Below, piece after piece: positions 12,782 to 19,914 of a DNA stretch of 21,555 nt. Position 1 is the stretch's first letter. Every line of letters starts with the position of its first letter. The stretch spans positions 1-21,555 of the forward strand of contig JBBIND010000073.1 in the NCBI GenBank assembly GCA_037444075.1, written 5' to 3'. The translations under genes were made by a program, and so were the position numbers. Under the pieces are notes generated by a model, which was not told the DNA's origin, did no database searches, and worked only from the letters and a program-made list of their open reading frames with translations. The stretch comes from JBBIND01 sp037444075. Lineage in GTDB: Bacteria; Acidobacteriota; Terriglobia; Bryobacterales; Bryobacteraceae.

Positions 12782-13735
12782 TTACTTCAAGCGCGGCCGG
12801 ATGTCAGTGTAGAGCAGTTGGCGGGTCTCCGGGCGGTCGAGCTCGCTCGCCAGAATCAGCGCAGCGCCGCTGTCGACCAGGCGCGGAGGGTCCTCGCCGC
12901 GGAGCTTCAGCGCCACCGCTCGCGTCGCCTCGAAGCCCATTTTGTAGGGATTCTGCACCACCATCGAGTCGATCCAGCCGGCCCGCATGTCGGCCACAAG
13001 TTGCTCGGAGGCGTCAAAGGCCACCATCTTCACCTGCCGGGCATTGCGGCTCTTGAGCGCCTGCACGGCGCCGCTCGAACTCGATTCGTTGTCCGCGAAC
13101 AGCCCCGCCAGATCAGGGTGCGCCGTCAGGACGTTTTCCGTGGCGGCCATGGCCTTGGCCCGGTCCGCCATGCCGAATTGCAGCGCCACGATCCGTATGT
13201 CCGGATAGAGCTTGGCAATCTCGTCCTGGAAGCCGTGCTCGCGCTCCATGGTGGAGGCGCTGCCCGGCATGAAGCCGATGATGGCCACCTTGCCCTTGCC
13301 GCCGAGTATCTCGCCCAACCGGCGGGCAGCCATGCGCCCGCCCTCCTCGTTGTTGGTGGCCACGTAAGCGATGTGATTCTGCGTGTCAATCCCGGAGTCG
13401 AAGATGGAAACAGGGATGCCCGCCTTGGCCGCGCGTTCCACCACACCCACCAGAGCTATCCGGTCCACCGGAGCCAGCACAATGCCCGCCAGACGGCGGT
13501 TGACCATGGATTCGACGATCTCAATCTGGCGGCTCGAGTCGATCTCGAGCGTCGGCGCGTTCCACTCGATCTCGAAACCGGCTTCCTTGGCGGCGTCAGC
13601 CGCGCCCGCGCGGACCGTCTGCCAGAAGATGTGGTTGGCGCCTTTCGGCACCACGCCCACGACGAGCTTCGATTCGGACCGGCAACCGCAAAGGAGCAGA
13701 AAACCGCATAGCAGGCTGATAGCGTAGGTACGCAT
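12782..13735 (-). CDS. Periplasmic sugar-binding lipoprotein (RbsB-like, ABC-type)
   Basis: 317 residues. The N-terminus is a lipoprotein signal (ISLLCGFLLLCGC, acylated Cys near residue 18). The rest is a type I periplasmic-binding fold of the ribose/galactose group: LVVGVVPKGANHIFWQTVRAGA, then GIVLAPVDRIALVGVVERAAKAGIPVSIFDSGI, GRMAARRLGEILGGKGKVAIIGFMPG, LAGLFADNESSSSGAVQAL, and VQNPYKMGFEATR. It would bind a sugar or related small molecule at the cell surface and deliver it to an ABC importer or signal its presence. No permease or ATPase gene is adjacent, so it is an orphan here. On the minus strand TACAAT (13753-13748) lies 12 bases before the ATG and is a possible -10. It is divergent from fpg and tRNA-Thr follows it. 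Confidence 0.9.
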   Translation of the reverse strand: MRTYAISLLCGFLLLCGCRSESKLVVGVVPKGANHIFWQTVRAGAADAAKEAGFEIEWNAPTLEIDSSRQIEIVESMVNRRLAGIVLAPVDRIALVGVVERAAKAGIPVSIFDSGIDTQNHIAYVATNNEEGGRMAARRLGEILGGKGKVAIIGFMPGSASTMEREHGFQDEIAKLYPDIRIVALQFGMADRAKAMAATENVLTAHPDLAGLFADNESSSSGAVQALKSRNARQVKMVAFDASEQLVADMRAGWIDSMVVQNPYKMGFEATRAVALKLRGEDPPRLVDSGAALILASELDRPETRQLLYTDIRPRLK

Positions 13736-13771
13736 GGTAGCGTGGTTATTGTATTACGAGGCGGCGCAGAG

Positions 13772-14536
13772 ATGCCAGAATTGCCCGAAGCCCAATCGAT
13801 TGTCCGCACACTGGCCCCGCTGCTCGAAGGCCGGAAGATCGTCAAAGCGGCATTCCCCGGACCGCGCGTGCTGCGCGGCCAGGAGCCGCCTCTCAAGGGG
13901 CGCGTCATCCGCAAGGTCAGCCGCTACGGCAAGCGGGTTCTGATCGAACTGGACCGCGGCTTCCTGCTCATACGGCTCGGCATGACTGGCGTTCTCCTGG
14001 CCGAATCGACGCCGGGTCCCTACACACGCGCGCTGCTGACGCTAGACCGCGGCGCGTTGCGCTTCGACGATATGCGACAGTTCGGCTCCGTGAGCTGGCA
14101 GGCTGAGCCGCCCGATGACCTGGGACCGGACCCACTGGAAATCACGCCGGAGGAGTTCTGCCGGCGCCTGGCTCACCACAAGCGGCAGATCAAGGCGCTG
14201 CTGCTCGATCAGAGCTTTGTTCGCGGGGTGGGCAACATCTACGCCGATGAGTCGCTTTTCCGTGCGCGGATCCATCCGAAAGCCGTGTGCGGTCCGCGCT
14301 CCCGCGGCCGGCGCCTGCACGAAGCCCTGGTTGAAGTCCTGAGCGAGGCCATCGCCAGCGGCGGCTCAACGGTGGCCAACTACGTGGATGGAGAAGGGAA
14401 GCCCGGCTACTTTCAGATACGCCATCGCGTCTACCGCAAGCACGGGCAGCCATGTCCACGCTGCGGCGCAACCATCAGGAGAATCCTGGTGGCCCAAAGG
14501 GGCACGCACTTCTGCCCTGCCTGCCAGAGGAGCTAG
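13772..14536 (+). CDS. mutM: Formamidopyrimidine-DNA glycosylase (Fpg/MutM)
   Basis: 254 residues from the ATG at 13772. This start is required because the mature N-terminus must be Pro (MPELPEAQ), the Schiff-base nucleophile, followed by the catalytic Glu. Other Fpg marks are YGKRVLIEL (DNA-contacting Lys), LLIRLGMTG, the helix-two-turn-helix VRGVGNIYADESLFRARIHP with its conserved Asn, and the C-terminal zinc finger CPRC..AQRGTHFCPAC with its damage-site Arg. It removes 8-oxoguanine and formamidopyrimidines and nicks the abasic site. Length matches the family. The ribosome-binding site is GAGG about ten bases upstream. Its TAG stop shares the palindrome CTAG (14533-14536) with the stop of convergent folP. 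Confidence 0.95.
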   Translation: MPELPEAQSIVRTLAPLLEGRKIVKAAFPGPRVLRGQEPPLKGRVIRKVSRYGKRVLIELDRGFLLIRLGMTGVLLAESTPGPYTRALLTLDRGALRFDDMRQFGSVSWQAEPPDDLGPDPLEITPEEFCRRLAHHKRQIKALLLDQSFVRGVGNIYADESLFRARIHPKAVCGPRSRGRRLHEALVEVLSEAIASGGSTVANYVDGEGKPGYFQIRHRVYRKHGQPCPRCGATIRRILVAQRGTHFCPACQRS

Positions 14537-15378
14537 GCCGATTCGCGCAGGATGCCGTCAGCCACCTGGGTAACGGGGACCATCGCACCAACGTCGTGCA
14601 CGCGCACGATGTGGGCGCCTTGAAGGATGGCCGCCGTCACCGCTGCCGCGGTGCCCAGCAGCGCGCCCTGTTCGGTGCTCTGCGCCAGGAAGGACTTGCG
14701 CGAGGGGCCAACCAGCAGAGGCAGATCCAGCCGCGACAACTGGTACAGCTGCGCCAGGATGCGCGAATTCTGTTCCTTTCGCTTGCCGAAACCAATGCCA
14801 GGGTCGATGACGATGCGGGCGCGGTCGAGCCCACTGCGGCGCGAGCGGTGCACGGCGGCTTCAAGATCCTGAACCACCGTGCCCATCACGTCAGGCAGGG
14901 GACCCAACTTGGCCCAGGTCTGCGGTGTTCCCCGCATGTGGTTGAGGATCAGTCCGGCACCGTACTGGGCGGCGACCTTCACGATATTGGGGTCAAACGT
15001 CGACCCGCTCGGATCGTTGATGATCTCGGCGCCCAAGGAAAGGGCCTTTTCGGCGACGGCGGACTTGTAAGTGTCCACGGAAACCGGGATGGCGAGCTTG
15101 CCGCGCAGACGCTTGAGAACGGGCACCAGGCGCCTCAGTTCCTCCTCTTCGGAAATGCGCGTGGAACCGGGCCGTGTGGATTCGGCGCCGATGTCAATCA
15201 GGTCCGCGCCCTGTTGCTCGAGTTCGAGGGCGTGTGCAAATGCCCGGTCCGGATCCAGGTGCTGCCCGCCGTCGGAAAACGAATCCGGCGTTACGTTGAG
15301 GATGCCCATCAGCAGGGTGCATTCCCCCAACTGGATCTCGCGGTCTTTCAATTTCCAAAGAAAGCGTTTACGCGCCAT
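14533..15378 (-). CDS. folP: Dihydropteroate synthase
   Basis: 281 residues with all hallmark motifs in order: MGILNVTPDSFSDGG, LIDIGAESTRPGS, IPVSVDTYK, EIINDPSGS (usually INDVSG), ILNHMRGTP, IVIDPGIGFGK, LLVGPSRKSFL and IVRVHDV. It joins 6-hydroxymethyl-7,8-dihydropterin pyrophosphate with p-aminobenzoate in folate synthesis and is the sulfonamide target; it works in the cytoplasm. It is the last gene of the minus-strand cluster, starting eight bases after the GNAT stop codon, so it is likely co-transcribed. It ends overlapping the fpg stop on the opposite strand, leaving no room for a separate terminator between the two genes. Confidence 0.96.
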   Translation of the reverse strand: MARKRFLWKLKDREIQLGECTLLMGILNVTPDSFSDGGQHLDPDRAFAHALELEQQGADLIDIGAESTRPGSTRISEEEELRRLVPVLKRLRGKLAIPVSVDTYKSAVAEKALSLGAEIINDPSGSTFDPNIVKVAAQYGAGLILNHMRGTPQTWAKLGPLPDVMGTVVQDLEAAVHRSRRSGLDRARIVIDPGIGFGKRKEQNSRILAQLYQLSRLDLPLLVGPSRKSFLAQSTEQGALLGTAAAVTAAILQGAHIVRVHDVGAMVPVTQVADGILRESA

Positions 15379-15386
15379 AAATCAGA

Positions 15387-16208
15387 TCATCCGTACTCAA
15401 ATCCGGCGGCCGCATAGACTAGACCAACGTCCTCCGCGGGAGCCGGATCCAGCGATACCCCTCGCATGGCCATGCGCATCAGCCGGCGCACCGGTTTGAA
15501 GCCCAGTTCCCGAGCCAGGTTCACGGCTTCCTGGTTTTCAGGAAGGAGGTCCCAGAAGATCGGTTCGCCAGGGTGACGCCCCAGGAACCATTGGAGCAAA
15601 TTCCGGGCAACCTGCGGGGAACGGGCCACGCATGGTCCGAAAAAGAGGGCGTTGGCTCCGGGGCGTCCCATCGCGAAGCCCTCGCCGGGGAGACAGGCGG
15701 ATTCCCCGCCAGCCAACTCGTTCAACAGGACGGTACGGTCCGCACTGAAGGCGCGGAGGTCGAGCGCGGGTTCGGGTCGCCAGCCCGGTAGCTCGGGTCC
15801 GGGGACGGAATCCCGCGGTTCGGCTCGCCACCGTTCGATCGGCTGCTCATCGGCGAATCCGAGGCTCACATAGAGCTGATGCCCCATGTCGGTGGCGTCG
15901 AGGCGTATCCAGCCCACGCGGCGTGCGCGCAGAAAATCGAGAGCGTGCTCCATCAGGCGGCGCGCCAACCCTTTGCCGCGGTACTCAGGCAGAGTGAGGA
16001 CCATGCCGATCCAGGCGAGTGTGGTCCCGTAGCAGACGGCGGTCGCGGTGGCGATCACCTCTCCCGCGTCCTCGATGGCGAAACAGCCTTCGGGTTCGAG
16101 AGCCATGACGCGCTCCCAATCGGCGGCAGTCTGGTTCCATCCCGCGGCGCGGCAGAGGCGCAGTGCGGCGGGGACGTCGGACTTTCTCAACAGACGGATC
16201 TCATTCAT
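15387..16208 (-). CDS. GNAT-family N-acetyltransferase with second C-terminal acetyltransferase-like domain
   Basis: 273 residues. The N-terminal GNAT domain (about 1-130) starts IRLLRKSDVPAALRLCRAAGW and has the acetyl-CoA loop in WIGMVLTLPEYRGKGLARRL (R-G-K-G-x-A), followed by DATDMGHQLYVSLGF. The C-terminal half (LFFGPCVARSPQVARNLL, PIFWDLLPENQEAVNLARELGFKPVRRLMRMAMRG) matches the Acetyltransf_18-type second domain of YitH-like proteins. The acceptor substrate is unknown. The ATG overlaps the upstream permease stop in ATGAATGA (16208-16201), so translation is probably coupled, and folP follows after eight bases. Nothing in the neighbourhood indicates the substrate. Confidence 0.9.
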   Translation of the reverse strand: MNEIRLLRKSDVPAALRLCRAAGWNQTAADWERVMALEPEGCFAIEDAGEVIATATAVCYGTTLAWIGMVLTLPEYRGKGLARRLMEHALDFLRARRVGWIRLDATDMGHQLYVSLGFADEQPIERWRAEPRDSVPGPELPGWRPEPALDLRAFSADRTVLLNELAGGESACLPGEGFAMGRPGANALFFGPCVARSPQVARNLLQWFLGRHPGEPIFWDLLPENQEAVNLARELGFKPVRRLMRMAMRGVSLDPAPAEDVGLVYAAAGFEYG

Positions 16209-17469
16209 AACGGAGGCAGGCTATGGGATCAAGGTTGGCGGCGCGGTTGGCCGGATAATAGCCGAAAAACAGGCCGACACTCACCGAAATGGCCACCCCC
16301 AGCACGATCCAGAGAATCGACAGGGTGGCCGGGATGGATGGAATCAAGGCGCTGACCAGCGCTGCCACGGCCGCGCCAGCGAGGATCCCCAGCGCGCCGC
16401 CCACAAAGGTGAGCGTGATGGCTTCCATCAGAAACTGGGCGCGTATGTCCGAACGGCGCGCGCCAATGGCCTTGCGGACGCCGATTTCAGCGGTGCGCTC
16501 GGTGACGGAGATCAGCATGATGTTCATGACGCCGATGCCGCCCACCAGCAGACCCACCGAGCTGATGATGGCCGTCAGCAGCACGAGTGCGCCGGTCAAC
16601 TGATTCCAGAGATTGGTGAGGAAGTCCGGCGAGATGATCTCAAAATCGTTTTCGACGTTGTGTGGAACGCGCCGGAGGCGGCGCAGGACGTCCGTCACCT
16701 GGTCGCGGGCCAGGTCGAGGCTCACAGTCTGGTCCACGGAGAAGGCGATGAACACCTCGCGGACCTCAGGGTAGTGTTTGCGGAAGTTGCTCAGCGGGAT
16801 GACGGCGAATTGGTCGACGCCGGGACCGCCGAACAAGCCAGGGTCCTTGTCAAAGACGCCGATCACTTCGTAGAGCTTGCCGTTCAGCCGGACGGTTTGG
16901 CCAAGCGGATCGAGGTGAGGGAACAGCGCGCCGGCGATGGCGTCGCCGATTACGACCACGGCGCGGGAGTGGTCCACGTCATAGCGCGTGAGGAAGCGAC
17001 CCTGGGACACGCTGAACAAGGGGATAGCGCGCGTGTAGTCCTGTTCGACGCCTCGGAGGATGATGTTATCGACCCTTTCGGAAGCGAACCGAATATCATT
17101 GGCCTCCCTCGCGCTGAGAGAGCCGCCGAAGCTGGGCCGGTTGGCAAAACTGGTAATGAAGGCGACCGCGGGGCAACTCTCGCGCAGGGCGTCGGCGTAA
17201 TCGTATTCGATGTACTTGCGCCGGCGGATCTCTTCGGGCAACCGGCCAAACCTGCCCGCAGGGAGCCTGGAAACGAACAGGGTCCTCGAGCCGATGCCCT
17301 CCACGCGTCTGGTGACATGCCGGTTGAGACCCTCAATGATCGCGGCCACCGAGATCACTGAAGTGACGCCGATCACGATGCCCAGCACAGTAAGACCGGA
17401 GCGCACCTTGTGTGAGCGCAGCGTGTCGAGAGCCACCAGGAGGTTTTCGCGAAGTTCGACCCTTGTCAT
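16201..17469 (-). CDS. MacB/FtsX-type ABC transporter permease (second of pair)
   Basis: 422 residues. An N-terminal TM helix (VRSGLTVLGIVIGVTSVISVAAII) is followed by a large periplasmic MacB_PCD domain (about residues 40-270) and an FtsX domain with three C-terminal TM helices (ALVLLTAIISSVGLLVGGIGVMNIMLISV; FVGGALGILAGAAVAALVSAL; ILWIVLGVAISVSVGLFFGYYPA). The SVTERTAEIGVRKAIGA coupling helix and the terminal RAANLDPIACLRYE are typical. Such mechanotransmission transporters act in efflux, lipoprotein trafficking or peptide export. There is no ATP-binding domain. The ATG lies three bases after the upstream permease stop, with GGAG as ribosome-binding site. It likely forms a heterodimer with that permease. 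Confidence 0.93.
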   Translation of the reverse strand: MTRVELRENLLVALDTLRSHKVRSGLTVLGIVIGVTSVISVAAIIEGLNRHVTRRVEGIGSRTLFVSRLPAGRFGRLPEEIRRRKYIEYDYADALRESCPAVAFITSFANRPSFGGSLSAREANDIRFASERVDNIILRGVEQDYTRAIPLFSVSQGRFLTRYDVDHSRAVVVIGDAIAGALFPHLDPLGQTVRLNGKLYEVIGVFDKDPGLFGGPGVDQFAVIPLSNFRKHYPEVREVFIAFSVDQTVSLDLARDQVTDVLRRLRRVPHNVENDFEIISPDFLTNLWNQLTGALVLLTAIISSVGLLVGGIGVMNIMLISVTERTAEIGVRKAIGARRSDIRAQFLMEAITLTFVGGALGILAGAAVAALVSALIPSIPATLSILWIVLGVAISVSVGLFFGYYPANRAANLDPIACLRYE

Positions 17470-17472
17470 GGC

Positions 17473-18699
17473 TCATTCGCTCCGCAACGCGGCCACCGGA
17501 TCAAGGCGGGCGGCGCGTGTCGCCGGATAGATGCCGAAAAACAAGCCGATCAACGAACTCAGCGTGAGCCCGAGCACGGCCACCCAGGTTTGCACCGAGG
17601 CCGGGAAGTCCGTAAAGTTCCTCAACAGCATGGCGCAGAGGAAACCCAGGGCTACACCCGCCAGCCCGCCCACCAGGCACTGCACCACGCTCTCCGTCAG
17701 GAACTGCCGCAGCACGTCGCCTTGAGAAGCACCCACGGCGCGGCGCACGCCGATCTCCTTCGTGCGCTCGGTCACGCTGACCAGCATGACGTTCATGATC
17801 ACGATGCCGCCCACTACGGCCGCAATCGAACTCACCAGGATGAACACCGCAAAGAAGGCCGAGCTGATGCTCTCCCAGAGAGAAATGTAGCTGGCCGCCG
17901 TGCCGATAAAGAAGTCCTCGTTCTGATTGCCGCGGATTTGACGGCGCGCCCGCATCACCAGGCGGGCCTGATCCTGAGCCTGCTCAAACAGCAGGCCGCC
18001 TCCCGCCGCTTTGATTTGCAGGACGACGCTGAAGCGCCCCCCGCGCTGCTTGCGGAAAGTGTTCATGGGGACAACCACGAAGTTGTCCTGCTCCTGCCCG
18101 AGCACGGAGCCGATCTTCTCGTACGTTCCGATGACCGTGTACTCCGTGTTGCCCACGCGGAGCGCCCGCCCCAACGGATCCAGGGATGGGAAGAACTCCT
18201 CCACCAGGCGAGAGCCTATCAGGCAAACGGGCGCGGAGCGCGCGTCCTCGGCATCCGTGAAGTACCTGCCCTGCTCCACGGTGCGCGTGTCGATGTTGGC
18301 CATGGCGGCCGTCTGGCCGAGGAGCGAAGTATCCTGCAACTCGCGGTCCTGATAACGGGCGCTCACCGTGGTGGAGGCGGTTGCCCCCACGTATTGGCAG
18401 GCGGAACACGCCTCGGCGACACCACGCATGTCCTCCAGAGTAATCAGCTTGTGCCTTAGCGCCTTGATGATGGCGTTGAAATCGGTGGCGGCGAACGGCA
18501 GGCGCCCAATCTGAAAGACGTTGGTGCCCAGGTTGGCGATCTTTTGCTCTACGTAAAGGTTGGCCCCCTGCACCAGCGTCATCACGGTGATGAGGGTGGC
18601 CACCCCCATGGTCAGGCCGAGCAGCGTCAATGCCACCCTCAACTTGTGCGCCCGCATTGCCCCCATCGAGATGGACAGGTTGTCGCGGAGCGCCAACAT
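17473..18699 (-). CDS. MacB/FtsX-type ABC transporter permease (first of pair)
   Basis: 408 residues from the ATG at 18699. The open frame extends further upstream but that part is antisense to tyrS, and the family start MLALRDNLSISMGAMRAHKLRVALTLLG lies exactly here, five bases after the tyrS stop. Layout: N-terminal TM helix (ALTLLGLTMGVATLITVMTLV), periplasmic MacB_PCD domain with two close cysteines (EACSACQYVG), then three TM helices with the coupling segment SVTERTKEIGVRRAVGA and the terminal RAARLDPVAALRSE. No Shine-Dalgarno is evident, so coupling to tyrS translation is likely. Similar in layout to the next permease, suggesting an ancient duplication. The partner ATPase and membrane-fusion protein are not in the window. 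Confidence 0.93.
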   Translation of the reverse strand: MLALRDNLSISMGAMRAHKLRVALTLLGLTMGVATLITVMTLVQGANLYVEQKIANLGTNVFQIGRLPFAATDFNAIIKALRHKLITLEDMRGVAEACSACQYVGATASTTVSARYQDRELQDTSLLGQTAAMANIDTRTVEQGRYFTDAEDARSAPVCLIGSRLVEEFFPSLDPLGRALRVGNTEYTVIGTYEKIGSVLGQEQDNFVVVPMNTFRKQRGGRFSVVLQIKAAGGGLLFEQAQDQARLVMRARRQIRGNQNEDFFIGTAASYISLWESISSAFFAVFILVSSIAAVVGGIVIMNVMLVSVTERTKEIGVRRAVGASQGDVLRQFLTESVVQCLVGGLAGVALGFLCAMLLRNFTDFPASVQTWVAVLGLTLSSLIGLFFGIYPATRAARLDPVAALRSE

Positions 18700-18704
18700 G
18701 GGTT

Positions 18705-19907
18705 TCAAGCGAGAATACGTTTCCAGTGCCGGCCCAGGCGGACGACGTACTCGCCCGGCGATTCCAGGGAGATCAGCGTGGTCACCTTGGCGCCATCCAC
18801 CTCCACGGCGCCGGCCTTGATCTTGCGGGAGGCCTCCGTCACGGAGGCTGCCAGTCCGGCGCGCGCGAGGGCCTTGTCCAAACGCAGCGTACTGCCCTCG
18901 AGTTGTACGGTTTCCAACTCGGAGGGCGCCTGCCCGCCACCCACCACGCGCTGCCACTCTTCGGCGGCGCTGCGGGCGGCCTCCGGTGAATGGAAGTCAG
19001 CCACAATGGTGCGGGCCAAGTCCTGCTTCGCCTGCTTGGGGTGCAGGTTCCCTTCGGCCACGCGGTCCTTGAGGCGCGCCACTTCAGCCATGCTGAGGTC
19101 CGTGAGCAACTCGTAGTAGCGGTACATCAGATCGTCGTTGACGGACATCAACTTTTTGAACATCTCCTCGGGCGCTTCTGTGATGCCCACATAGTTGCCC
19201 TTGGATTTGGACATCTTTTCCACGCCGTCCAGCCCTTCCAGGATGGGCACTGTAGCCACGATTTGCGGAGGCTGCCCGTAATCGCGTTGAATCTCCCGGC
19301 CCACGAGCAGGTTGAACTTCTGGTCCGTGCCCCCCATTTCGACGTCGCAGTCGAGGGCGACTGAGTCGTAGGCCTGCGCCAGCGGATACAGCAGTTCATG
19401 GACCGAGATTGGCGTGCCATCCTTGTAGCGCTTGGAGAAATCATCCCGCTCGAGCAGGCGCGCCACCGTGTACTTGGAGCAGAGGCGGATAATCTGTTCA
19501 AACTGAAGCGGTTCCAGCCAATGGCTGTTGAAGCGGACTTCGGTTTTCTCCGGGTCGAGGATCTTGAATACCTGGGCTTTATAGGTTTCCGCGTTCTGGC
19601 GGATCTCCTCGCGCGTCATGGGCGGCCGGGTGATGTTCCGGCCGGTAGGGTCACCGATCAGCCCGGTCATGTCACCGATCAGGAAGATCACGGTGTGGCC
19701 GGCGTCCTGGAAGTGCTTCATTTTTCGCAGCAGGACGGTGTGGCCCAGGTGCAGGTCCGGAGCTGTGGGGTCGAAGCCGGCTTTGACTCGCAGCGGACGG
19801 CCCGCCTTGGCGGCCTGTTCCAGGCGCTCGCGCAGATCTTCCTCACGGATCAACTCCGCCAAGCCCTTCTTCAAATAGGTGAGTTGTTCGTCGAGGGGAA
19901 AAGACGC
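18705..19907 (-). CDS. tyrS: Tyrosyl-tRNA synthetase (TyrZ-like clade)
   Basis: About 400 residues, a class I synthetase charging tRNA-Tyr. It has GFDPTAPDLHLGHTVLLRKM (HIGH motif as HLGH), IGDMTGLIGDPTGRN, DQKFNLLVGREIQ, KMSKSKGNYVG (KMSKS), and a C-terminal S4 RNA-binding domain (about the last 60 residues: LRLDKALARAGLAASVTEASRKIKAGAVEVDG). The HLGHTVL form and the S4 tail fit the second bacterial TyrRS clade. Two GTG starts are possible. GTG 19907 gives the usual ASFPLDEQLTYLKKG beginning and lies seven bases after the kinase stop. GTG 19940 would overlap the kinase gene by 26 bases. Neither has a Shine-Dalgarno sequence. Permease genes follow immediately. Confidence 0.95.
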   Translation of the reverse strand, partial: ASFPLDEQLTYLKKGLAELIREEDLRERLEQAAKAGRPLRVKAGFDPTAPDLHLGHTVLLRKMKHFQDAGHTVIFLIGDMTGLIGDPTGRNITRPPMTREEIRQNAETYKAQVFKILDPEKTEVRFNSHWLEPLQFEQIIRLCSKYTVARLLERDDFSKRYKDGTPISVHELLYPLAQAYDSVALDCDVEMGGTDQKFNLLVGREIQRDYGQPPQIVATVPILEGLDGVEKMSKSKGNYVGITEAPEEMFKKLMSVNDDLMYRYYELLTDLSMAEVARLKDRVAEGNLHPKQAKQDLARTIVADFHSPEAARSAAEEWQRVVGGGQAPSELETVQLEGSTLRLDKALARAGLAASVTEASRKIKAGAVEVDGAKVTTLISLESPGEYVVRLGRHWKRILA

Positions 19908-19914
19908 CACCGTA

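Noticed and set aside
18700..18957. An 86-residue N-terminal extension of the first permease, checked as a possible fused ATPase
   Set aside because: It is antisense to tyrS, contains no Walker motifs, and the family start lies exactly at 18699.
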